This document shows positions 8,394 through 15,523 of a DNA stretch of 64,000 bases, in pieces. A model generated the notes under the pieces. The model saw nothing but the letters and a program-made list of their open reading frames with translations, searched no databases and was not told the DNA's origin. Source of the DNA: Bacillota bacterium (GTDB lineage: Bacteria; Bacillota; Clostridia; Acetivibrionales; DTU013); assembly GCA_023418915.1 (NCBI GenBank), contig JAEZYU010000064.1, positions 1 to 64,000 on the forward strand, read 5' to 3'. Position numbers and translations under genes: made by a program. Position 1 is the first letter of the stretch, and each line of letters opens with the position of its first letter.

Positions 8394-9602
8394 GTGAAAA
8401 TAAAGTATCAATTACTGTTAACCCATGGGATATTGGTTCTTATGGCACTTGCAATCGTTTCTATAAATGTGTTCTCCTTTATGAATATGGAAAGTGACGC
8501 TAATATCATTAATCAAGCAGGGAAATTGAGAATGCTCAGTTATAACATGGCTCAATTATCTAACCGTATCATCACTCAAAGGTATCTGGGCAATGTTGAT
8601 TTAGCACTAAGACTCGAGATGAGGGTCGAGGAATTCGAAAGCATAATGCAGCAGCTGAGTGGAAACAACGATGACTACAGTTCTGGCATAAAGCATCCGC
8701 AGACTGCAGATAGACTGAGAATAGCGGCAAAGGAATGGTGTGAGGTATACAAGCCCGCTTACCTTAGTGTCATAAACAATGAATTGGCAGATAATTCTAT
8801 AGAAAAAATAAATAATAGTATTGATTCATATGTTGGCAACATTAATGAAATGGTCAATTCTTACTCCGCCTATGCAAGAAGTAAAATCACACGCGCTCTT
8901 GCAATTAATGCCGGGCTCGTATTGGTTATTATCTTGGTTACATTTTATTCATTCATATCTACCAACAAACGCATCGGAAGGCCGATGAAGGTTCTGATGC
9001 AGGATTTAAAGGAATTATCGCTTATTGACGACGATGTTACGAAAAAACTCAGAGCAATAAATGCAGATGAGATATCTGAGATGGCAGAATACTTTAGCCA
9101 AATGATGTATGATCAACTGACAACGGCATTTAGCAGGAGAGCCGGATTGGCCAAATTGAACCGTATGCTGCAGCAAGACAGCAGGAGGCATATAAAGCTG
9201 AGCCTGTGCTTTGTGGATATAAATGGACTCAAGGATGTCAATGACCAATTGGGGCACAGATATGGAGATGAATTGATAGTCAGTGTAGTTAAGTGTATTA
9301 AGGATGAGATCCGTGAAGATGATTTTGTTATAAGAATGGGCGGGGATGAGTTTCTTGTTGTTTTAAGCGGTGTCGACAGGAAAACAGCCGAAAAAGTGTG
9401 GGATAGGGTAAAACAAAGATACGAACAAATCAATAAAAAAGAAGACAGAAGGTATATTATCAGCGTCAGTCATGGCATCGATGAGTTGGACAGCTATGAA
9501 AGCCCGGATGTAGAATCGGTAATAAAGAATGCAGATGACAAAATGTACGCCGAAAAGAAATATATTAAAGAGGAGCTAAAAGCCGGCGTTATCCGGGTAT
9601 GA
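8394..9602 (+). CDS. Membrane diguanylate cyclase (PilJ-type sensor plus GGDEF)
   Basis: This 402-residue protein has a membrane helix at about residues 8-30, an extracytoplasmic helical sensor (QAGKLRMLSYNMAQL is the hallmark of the PilJ/nitrate-sensor type), a second helix at about 170-192, a short HAMP-like linker, and a GGDEF domain at about 235-395. The catalytic motif is intact (MGGDEF), and RxxD (REDD) sits five residues before it, the product-inhibition site. It makes c-di-GMP from two GTP. The GTG at 8394 is preferred because AGGGGTGAG is immediately upstream; the ATG at 8358 has no site. c-di-GMP readers (PilB, riboswitches) lie 25 kb downstream. Confidence 0.92.
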   Translation: MKIKYQLLLTHGILVLMALAIVSINVFSFMNMESDANIINQAGKLRMLSYNMAQLSNRIITQRYLGNVDLALRLEMRVEEFESIMQQLSGNNDDYSSGIKHPQTADRLRIAAKEWCEVYKPAYLSVINNELADNSIEKINNSIDSYVGNINEMVNSYSAYARSKITRALAINAGLVLVIILVTFYSFISTNKRIGRPMKVLMQDLKELSLIDDDVTKKLRAINADEISEMAEYFSQMMYDQLTTAFSRRAGLAKLNRMLQQDSRRHIKLSLCFVDINGLKDVNDQLGHRYGDELIVSVVKCIKDEIREDDFVIRMGGDEFLVVLSGVDRKTAEKVWDRVKQRYEQINKKEDRRYIISVSHGIDELDSYESPDVESVIKNADDKMYAEKKYIKEELKAGVIRV

Positions 9603-9661
9603 ACGTAGAATATTCTGCTTGTGTGTTTTGGAGTGAACTCTCATATGCTCCTGTGTGTTTG

Positions 9662-9690
9662 CAGGCGCACATTAAGGTGCGCTTGTGTAT
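9662..9690 (+). other. Small hairpin after the GGDEF gene
   Basis: GCGCAC and GTGCGC are separated by ATTAAG, without a good T run. It may be a weak terminator or RNA stabiliser. The rest of 9603-9756 holds nothing recognisable. Confidence 0.4.
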
Positions 9691-9756
9691 TCTGGGACAG
9701 AATAGCAGCATGGCCGGTAAAGGTGTAATCGCCAAAATTATCCTTATGTGCAGTGT

Positions 9757-9942
9757 CGTGTAGAACCGTCCCCGTGCTTTGCGCATCGCGACCGGTGGTG
9801 AAGCAGGAGAACCGTCCCCTTGCTTCTCCGAATTTGGAGAACCGTCCCCTTGCTTTGCGCATCGCAACCGGTGGTGAAGCAGGAGAACCGTCCCCTTGCT
9901 TTCTAAGCAGGAGAACCGTCCCCTTGCTTCTCCGAATTTGTA
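9757..9942. repeat. Dispersed repeat cluster (AGAACCGTCCCC orientation), five copies
   Basis: Five AGAACCGTCCCC cores occur, most within AAGCAGG...TTGCTT hairpins. A longer unit containing GCGCATCGC, ACCGGTGGTGAAGCAGG and CTCCGAATTTG is itself duplicated, so the cluster grew by tandem duplication after arrival of the core. It precedes the ANTAR gene. Confidence 0.9.
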
Positions 9943-9999
9943 CTTTTATTGCAGCCCTTTTTTTGTTATAGTAATTAGATGAAAGGGCGGTTAAGATAT

Positions 10000-10575
10000 A
10001 TGGCAGGGGAAAAATACATTGTCGCAGCCACGGAGAATTCTGTCCAAATCGCTTTACGCAATATATTGAACCCGAACGGATATGATTATCTGGAACACTG
10101 TTCGGACCCGGTTTCTCTTCTGCGCCTTGTCAGAAGCTACCACCCTTATTTCATAATTGTTGATTCCGGCATGCAGATCAGCGAGGTCAGAAGCACACTG
10201 GAGACCGTTGACGAGCAGTTGCTCTGTGCTGTTATAATGCTTGGGGAATACAAGGACTCAGCCATTTTATCGATGATGGACAGATCCAACACGATGAGCT
10301 TCTGCCCAAAGCCGCTGAATCGTGATATACTGCTGCATACTGTGGATATGGCATTGCTTAACTACAAAAGGGTATTGGAGCTGAATGCCAGACTCAAAAA
10401 AATGACAGAGAGATACGAAGGAAGTAAACGAATTGAGCTTGCCAAATCACTACTAATGGAAGACGGACTCAGCGAAAGGGAAGCATACGAGATGATCAGG
10501 AAGAGGAGTATGGATGAAAGGACATCATTAGGATCCATAGCCAATTCCATCATATATAAAAAAAGAAACAGCTAA
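10000..10575 (+). CDS. ANTAR-domain response regulator (transcription antiterminator)
   Basis: This 191-residue protein has a receiver-like domain (about 1-120) with a candidate phospho-acceptor in FIIVDSG. A coiled linker and a C-terminal ANTAR domain follow (about 130-185: IELAKSLLMEDGLSEREAYE, then LGSIANSIIYKK). ANTAR proteins bind paired RNA hairpins and suppress termination, in many Firmicutes for ethanolamine or nitrogen genes. No target hairpins or partner kinase are seen here. Receiver residues beyond the Asp are poorly conserved, so phosphorylation is uncertain. The ATG at 10000 is preferred (AAAGGGCGG 9 bases upstream). prfB begins 18 bases after its stop. Confidence 0.85.
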   Translation: MAGEKYIVAATENSVQIALRNILNPNGYDYLEHCSDPVSLLRLVRSYHPYFIIVDSGMQISEVRSTLETVDEQLLCAVIMLGEYKDSAILSMMDRSNTMSFCPKPLNRDILLHTVDMALLNYKRVLELNARLKKMTERYEGSKRIELAKSLLMEDGLSEREAYEMIRKRSMDERTSLGSIANSIIYKKRNS

Positions 10576-10593
10576 TTGAAGGAGTTGATTAAG

Positions 10594-11692
10594 ATGCTTG
10601 AACTGGAACAATACAAACTGGAGATTGAAAGCCTGGACAATGCCATCGTCGAAATGGGGGCTTCACTTTGACGTCGCCAGGTTGAAGATCGAAATCGAGG
10701 AATTGGAAAACAGGGCGGCAGAACCCGGATTCTGGGATGATATAGAAAATTCCCAGAAGGTACTGCAAAAAACAAAAGGATTAAAGGCAAAGGTCGAGCG
10801 GTATGAAAAGCTAGCGGCGGATCTTGAGGATGTCAGGGTACTCAATGAACTCGGGATGGAAGAGCAGGATGCGGCTGTTATCCCTGAGATAGGAGAGGAG
10901 CTGCAGAAGCTTATAAGTGCCTATGAGAAGCTCAGGTTAGAAATGCTGCTGACAGGACAATATGACAAAAACAGCGCAATATTGACACTACACGCAGGAG
11001 CAGGCGGAACTGAAGCTCAGGACTGGGCACAGATGCTGCTGAGGATGTACATGCGCTGGGCGGAGGAACATGAATATACCGTAAAGACGCTGGATTACCT
11101 CGACGGCGACGAAGCCGGGATCAAGAGTGTCACAATAAACATCATCGGGGAGAATGCTTATGGCTACCTCCGTTCAGAAAAGGGAGTGCATCGGCTCGTT
11201 AGGATATCTCCGTTTGATGCGTCAGGCAGAAGACATACATCATTTGCTTCGGTAGATGTGATGCCTGAGTTGGATGACGATATACAGATCGATATAAATC
11301 CAGCCGATCTGAGAATAGATACCTACAGATCAAGCGGTGCAGGTGGGCAGCACATTAACAAAACAGACTCGGCTGTCCGCATAACCCATATTCCTACCGG
11401 TGTAGTAACGGCATGCCAGACTGAAAGATCGCAGTTCCAGAACAAGGACAATGCTATGAAGATGCTCAAGGCAAAGCTGCTGGAACTGAAGGAACGTGAA
11501 CATAAGGAGAAGATAGAGGATCTGAAGGGCGTGCAGATGGACATTGCCTGGGGAAGCCAGATAAGATCCTACGTTTTCTGCCCATACACAATGGTGAAGG
11601 ATCACCGGACAAATTATGAAATGGGTGATGTGAACGCAGTGATGGACGGCGACCTTGACAAGTTCATCAATGCATATCTGGCGTCGAAGTAA
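10594..11692 (+). CDS. prfB: Peptide chain release factor 2, with programmed +1 frameshift
   Basis: Translation starts at ATG 10594 (AAGGAG 9 bases upstream) and meets an in-frame TGA at 10669-10671 after CTT. A +1 shift at CTT-T continues at GAC (10670) into the long frame ending at 11692. The full product, about 365 residues, has the domain 1 signature PGFWDD, the stop-codon recognition SPF in RISPFDASG and the catalytic GGQ in SSGAGGQHINK. RF2 releases peptides at TGA and TAA, and the internal TGA is the classic autoregulatory switch. A Shine-Dalgarno-like GGGGG (10656-10660) precedes the slip site with a 5-base gap to CTT, longer than the 3 bases of Escherichia coli. Confidence 0.97.
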
Positions 11693-11727
11693 TGCAATTG
11701 TCCGAACGATTAAGCATAGTATGAAAG

Positions 11728-11820
11728 AATACAGGGGACGGGGTCGGTGAGCCGTTGACATTATGCACCTTCGGTGACAAGTCGGCGGTTCAGCGGCTAA
11801 TACGTCCCCTGCAGTATTTT
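11728..11820 (+). terminator. Long inverted repeat after prfB, possible terminator
   Basis: AATACAGGGGACG (11728-11740) pairs with CGTCCCCTGCAGTATT (11803-11818) and is followed by TT. The roughly 60-base interior has further short dyads (AGCCG/CGGCT). The ends resemble the dispersed GGGGACGG family but the interior is different. It may be a mobile-type hairpin that acts as the prfB terminator. Confidence 0.55.
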
Positions 11821-11834
11821 GATAAGTGAGATAA

Positions 11835-11912
11835 GGTACGTAATAAGTATTCGGTGAGAATGGTACGTAATAAGTATTCGGTGAGATATGGTATATAATA
11901 AGTTTTCGGAAT
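11835..11912. repeat. 27-28 bp repeat copied from the start of the radical SAM gene
   Basis: Units at 11835 and 11862 (GGTACGTAATAAGTATTCGG) match the gene's own start region at 11890 (GGTATATAATAAGTTTTCGG). The spacer therefore holds two extra copies of the 5' end of the gene, including pieces of its ATG context. Confidence 0.8.
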
Positions 11913-13165
11913 ACCTCAAGAGAAAATACGGAGCAAAAGTGTACAAACTTCCTGTGAACCTTTGTGTCAGCTGTCCAAACAGGGATAGGGGCATTGGGTA
12001 TGTTTTTGCTGAGGCCGACAACATCACACAGAGAGATAGTGCAGTCAGTGATGCCAGGAGCATTGCTATTGACAGCACCTGTACCGATAGAGGTGATACA
12101 GCAGCATATCATGGCAGCAGTGACAGCACCTGTACCGATAGAGGTGATACAGCAGCATATCATGGCAGCAGTGGCAGCACCTGTACCGATAGAGGTAGTA
12201 CAGATGCGTATCATGGCAGCAGTGGCAGTGGCAGCACCTGTACCGATAGAGGTGGTACGGATGCGTATCATGGTAACAGTGACAGTACCTGCGCTGAAAG
12301 AGGTGGTATTCTCAAGAGCAGCAGCTCCGGCGGCTGCATCTTCTGCGGCGACGAAGGTGCAGGCTTTGAGATGCTCTCGTCTGATAAGAGTGTGATAAGC
12401 CAACTGGAAAGCAACAGGCGGTACATTGGGGCAAAATACGGCGCTGAAAAATTTATTGCGTATTTTCAAAACTACTCTAATACATATCTTCCCTTCAGCA
12501 TCTTTGCGAAGACCATGGAGGAAGCCTGTACCAAAGGGATAGTCGCTCTTTACATATCAACAAGGCCTGACTGTATAGACGACAGGCGTGTGAATTTTCT
12601 CAGGCGCCTAAAGGAAGAGAAGGGTGTTGACATCGTTCTGGAATTAGGGCTCCAGTCTGTCAATCATCATACGATGCGGTGGCTCAACAGAGGTCACGGT
12701 CTTGCTGAATTCATCGATGCGGTTCTCCGCATTAAAGGAGTAGGTCTTGAAGTTTGCACTCACATGATAAACGACCTGCCGGCAGATGACATCCACGATG
12801 TTATCGAGGGAGCAAAGGTGCTTTCAGCTCTCGGAACGGATCAGGTCAAATGCCATTCATTATACATACTTGAAAACACCGTGCTTGGTAAAGTATACAA
12901 CGATGGTTCATTTATCCCTCTTGGCATGGATGAATTCATCGAAAGGACGATTTGTTTTCTGGAATACCTGAGCCCGGACATCGTAGTCCAGCGTCTGATA
13001 GGTAGAGCTCCTGCGGAAAGGACCTTGTTCTGTAATTGGGACACCAGTTGGTGGAAGATACATGACGCCATCGTTGACAAGATGTTAAGAGAAGGACGCT
13101 ATCAGGGGCGGATCTCCGGATACCTCAATGGCTCTGCACTGAAAGGTGTGGATGAAAGGCTGTGA
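11888..13165 (+). CDS. TIGR01212/YhcC-type radical SAM protein with in-frame repeat insertion
   Basis: This 425-residue protein is about 110 longer than the family's usual 300-315. The N-terminus (FSEYLKRKYGAKVYKLP) and core (GLQSVNHHTMRWLNRGH, CTHMINDLP, KCHSLYILENT) are well conserved. The cluster-binding cysteines are Cys29 in CPNRDRG and Cys150/Cys153 in GGCIFCGDEG. Between them, where relatives have about 10-15 residues, lie four to five 17-19 residue repeats (DSTCTDRGDTAAYHGSS), each with one extra Cys. The substrate of this family is not established. The start at 11888 is within a duplicated sequence and has no strong ribosome binding site. Whether the enlarged cluster loop is tolerated is unknown. 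Confidence 0.88.
   Translation: MVYNKFSEYLKRKYGAKVYKLPVNLCVSCPNRDRGIGYVFAEADNITQRDSAVSDARSIAIDSTCTDRGDTAAYHGSSDSTCTDRGDTAAYHGSSGSTCTDRGSTDAYHGSSGSGSTCTDRGGTDAYHGNSDSTCAERGGILKSSSSGGCIFCGDEGAGFEMLSSDKSVISQLESNRRYIGAKYGAEKFIAYFQNYSNTYLPFSIFAKTMEEACTKGIVALYISTRPDCIDDRRVNFLRRLKEEKGVDIVLELGLQSVNHHTMRWLNRGHGLAEFIDAVLRIKGVGLEVCTHMINDLPADDIHDVIEGAKVLSALGTDQVKCHSLYILENTVLGKVYNDGSFIPLGMDEFIERTICFLEYLSPDIVVQRLIGRAPAERTLFCNWDTSWWKIHDAIVDKMLREGRYQGRISGYLNGSALKGVDERL
12071..12310. repeat. 51-57 bp in-frame tandem repeat inside the radical SAM gene
   Basis: Units run 12071-12121, 12122-12172, 12173-12229 (57 bp), 12230-12280 and a partial one from 12281. All lengths are multiples of 3, so the frame is kept. 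The array also leaves long spurious ORFs open in other frames on both strands. Confidence 0.95.
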
Positions 13166-13199
13166 AAGCAAGAAGGAGTTTGTTTTGAAAGACGGTTTT

Positions 13200-13411
13200 T
13201 TCATTCCGAGTGATCACAGTAGTTTATGCCGAGGGTCCGGTTGTTCATTCCGAGTGATCACAGAAGTTTAAGCTGAGGGTCCGGTTGTTCATTGCGAGTG
13301 ATCACAGAAGTTTATGCCGAGGGTTCCGGTTGTTCATTCTAAGTGATCACAGAAGTTTATGCCGAGGGTCCGGTTGTTCATTCTAAGTGATCACAGTAGT
13401 TTATGCCGAGG
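13200..13411. repeat. 44-bp tandem repeat with GTGATCAC palindromes, 5 copies
   Basis: Units start at 13200, 13244, 13288, 13333 and 13377; the last is truncated. Each carries the perfect palindrome GTGATCAC and TTATGCCGAGGGTCCGGTTG. A lone degenerate GAGTGATCACAATAGTTTAT follows at about 13480. The pattern resembles iterons or a multi-site operator. The rest of 13480-13998 is AT-rich with no gene or recognisable signal. Confidence 0.95.
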
Positions 13412-13998
13412 TTACATTGTAATTTATCCCGATAAGAAATGTTGGTTTATTTCTAGGCTGTCATGGTTGTTCTTGTTCTGAGTGATCACAATAGTTTATT
13501 TTGATCGAAAACAGTGAGTCATTGTTAAGAGACTCGGTGGCTATTTCCAGTGATCTTTGTTGTTATATCGAATAACCTCAGAGGCCTATTCTTAAGATAT
13601 ACATAATTCAAGACAAAGTGAACTGATAAAAAAATCAAGTAATGGGATAAAAAAGGCGTAATATTATTGAAGTATGCCTATATAAGGCTACATAAACTGG
13701 TATATATTTGCATTATGGTGCCCAATTAACGAAAAAATGAATAGTTAGCTTCCCATTAATTGAAATTTTTAACATTATTCTTTGAATCATATCAATAAGG
13801 CTACATAATTCAGGGTACCGTTACATTATTATGCTTTAGCTATGTTATCATCGAATCGAATGATCTGATTTTCGCATATTGTTCACAAACATTTTGGGGA
13901 TTGTAGGAAATAATGCAATTTTGCACTTGAAACGCAACACTGCCTTTATTAAAATGAATTAGTATTGATTTAATTTATAAGGCAGGAGAGTGGACCGG

Positions 13999-14994
13999 TT
14001 GGGTTATATAAAGAACATAATAAAAGGCATTGCCGTGGGTATATCTATGATGGTTCCCGGTGTCAGCGGAGGCACGATGGCTATTGTATTGGGCATCTAT
14101 GACAGGCTGGTCCACAGTGTGGCAGCATTTTTCAGTGACTGGAAGAAGAATTTAGTGTTCCTGTTGCAGGTCGGCGTGGGAGGCGCTGCGGGAGTGTTGA
14201 TTTTCAGTCGGCTTATGGAAGGCGCTATGACAAGTTATCCTCATATAATGCGTTTCCTGATCATGGGTATCATTATAGGAGGGCTGCCGCTGCTTTACAG
14301 GAAGGCATCGGAAGAGGGAAAGAGCAAGTCGCAGCAAAACGACATATCGCGGCAAAACGACATGCTGAAGGGAAGGAGCAAGTCGCAGCAAAACGACACA
14401 TCGCAGCAAAACAACATGCTGAAGAGAAAGAGCAAGTCGCAGCAAAACAACACATCGCAGCAAAACGACATGCTGAAGGGAAGGAACTTACCGATACGAA
14501 GCGGAACCAAAGCTTCCGACTACGGTTTCCTTGTTCTTGGCATCGTCATCGTCCTGTTAATGTCGCTGGAGCCTGAATCTCTTATTGGAATGGCTACCGA
14601 CGGCAGTCTCATAAGCTACATATTCCTGCTGATTTCAGGATTTATTATAGCAATTGGTCTGGTGCTGCCGGGCATAAGCTGGTCCTTTATGCTGCTTGTG
14701 CTGGGAATGTATGAGATCACTCTAAATGCCATAAATACATTGAACATACCATTTCTCATTCCATTGGGTATTGGCATAGCATCAGGTACCTTTGGTACAG
14801 CAAAATTGATAGAGAGATTTTTGCAAAGGCATCCGAGAAAAACATATATGCTCATAATAGGTTTCGTAGTTGGTTCTCTGGCAGAGGTGTATCCTGGGAT
14901 ACCTCAAGGGTGGCAGTTGCCAGTATCATTGGCAGCATTCGCTGCTGGTTTTGCCTTGATATTCACATTAGGCAAAAAGGGGTTGACGGATTAA
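13999..14994 (+). CDS. DUF368 family membrane protein, probable undecaprenyl phosphate translocase (PopT-like)
   Basis: This polytopic membrane protein of about 332 residues has the two inverted DUF368 halves: SMMVPGVSGGTMAIVLGIYD near the N-terminus and GLVLPGISWSFMLLVLGMYE in the second half. DUF368 proteins have been linked to recycling undecaprenyl phosphate across the membrane for cell-wall and polysaccharide synthesis. TTG at 13999 is preferred because AGGAGAG ends 8 bases before it; the GTG at 13990 abuts that site. A stretch of about 55 residues (SKSQQNDISRQNDMLKGR repeated three times) is inserted in a loop at about residues 107-165. Eight or nine membrane helices remain outside it, so the fold should be intact. 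Confidence 0.88.
   Translation: MGYIKNIIKGIAVGISMMVPGVSGGTMAIVLGIYDRLVHSVAAFFSDWKKNLVFLLQVGVGGAAGVLIFSRLMEGAMTSYPHIMRFLIMGIIIGGLPLLYRKASEEGKSKSQQNDISRQNDMLKGRSKSQQNDTSQQNNMLKRKSKSQQNNTSQQNDMLKGRNLPIRSGTKASDYGFLVLGIVIVLLMSLEPESLIGMATDGSLISYIFLLISGFIIAIGLVLPGISWSFMLLVLGMYEITLNAINTLNIPFLIPLGIGIASGTFGTAKLIERFLQRHPRKTYMLIIGFVVGSLAEVYPGIPQGWQLPVSLAAFAAGFALIFTLGKKGLTD
14323..14484. repeat. 54-bp in-frame tandem repeat inside the DUF368 gene, 3 copies
   Basis: Three exact-length 54-bp units (starts 14323, 14377, 14431) encode an 18-residue Gln/Asn/Ser/Lys-rich hydrophilic repeat. Flanks on both sides read as normal DUF368 sequence. Confidence 0.95.
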
Positions 14995-15194
14995 CTAAAA
15001 CAGCAAGGATCCGATATGGAGCTATATATAAGTAAGTAAAGGAATCGATATGGAGTTATAGATAAGAATAGTAAGGAATCGTTTCAGAGCTAAAGATAAA
15101 AACTGTATGGAAACCATATGGACTTAAAACTATTACTGTAAAGAAACTGATGCGGACTTTATAGATAAAAACTGTACAAGTTGACTGAAAAAAC
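14995..15194. repeat. Degenerate 45-60 bp repeats downstream of the DUF368 gene
   Basis: Blocks with the theme AAGGAATCGATATGGAGTTA and ATAGATAAAAACTGTA recur four or five times with many changes. No open frame or RNA was recognised. Confidence 0.55.
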
Positions 15195-15195
15195 G

Positions 15196-15252
15196 CAAAA
15201 TACGAATGTTATTTTAATAATTTTAAATAATGTTCGTATTTATTATTTTTTG
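15196..15252 (+). terminator. Probable terminator of the DUF368 gene
   Basis: AAATACGAA with TTATTT pairs with AAATAA and TTCGTATTT across an AT-rich loop (two mismatches), followed by ATTATTTTTT. It lies directly upstream of the next promoter. Confidence 0.6.
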
Positions 15253-15255
15253 CGG

Positions 15256-15285
15256 TTGACAAAGGGACTGCTCATTTGATAGTAT
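15256..15285 (+). promoter_or_regulatory. Promoter of the purine permease transcript
   Basis: TTGACA (15256-15261) and TAGTAT (15280-15285) are 18 bases apart. The expected start near 15292 leaves a 230-base leader. Confidence 0.75.
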
Positions 15286-15296
15286 TAATAGCGTGA

Positions 15297-15400
15297 AAGA
15301 CAAGCTGCGCATGGGGCGTGTAACGCCTGAATCACGGGGGCTCGGGGCATTTGTCATCATACCGGCCTAAGGGAGCGCTTCCGGGTTTAATCATGCATAA
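15297..15400 (+). ncRNA. Probable ZTP (pfl-type) riboswitch
   Basis: GGGGCGTGTAACGCC (15313-15327) followed by ACCGG...GGGAGCG...CCGGG (15361-15385) matches my recollection of the two conserved halves of the pfl/ZTP aptamer: GGGxCGTGTxAC, and ACCGG with AGCG in a closing hairpin. ZTP riboswitches respond to low folate-dependent purine synthesis and sit before purine and one-carbon genes, which fits a purine permease followed by pur genes. No clear terminator lies between aptamer and gene, so the expression platform is unclear. A short echo, CGTGTGAACGCCCG, occurs at 15471-15485. The class was assigned from memory without an alignment. Confidence 0.5.
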
Positions 15401-15523
15401 TGTACCAACCCAGCATTAGTAAGGAAATAAAGTACGAACATTCAGGTTTTTAAGTACAGGCTTGACCGGACGTGTGAACGCCCGTTGAAGTAATTATTTC
15501 TTATTTTATGGGAGGGGAAGTCT

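Noticed and set aside
11330..12469. Long minus-strand ORF (379 codons) across the end of prfB and the radical SAM gene
   Set aside because: It is antisense to two well-conserved genes and is kept open by the tandem repeat; no start signal or family similarity.
13200..13411. CRISPR array
   Set aside because: The whole 44-bp unit is repeated with no unique spacers, and no cas gene is nearby.
15256..15523. Guanine-type purine riboswitch or ykkC/PRPP riboswitch before the permease
   Set aside because: Neither the three-way junction core of the purine aptamer nor the ykkC conserved segments were found; the ZTP pattern fits better.
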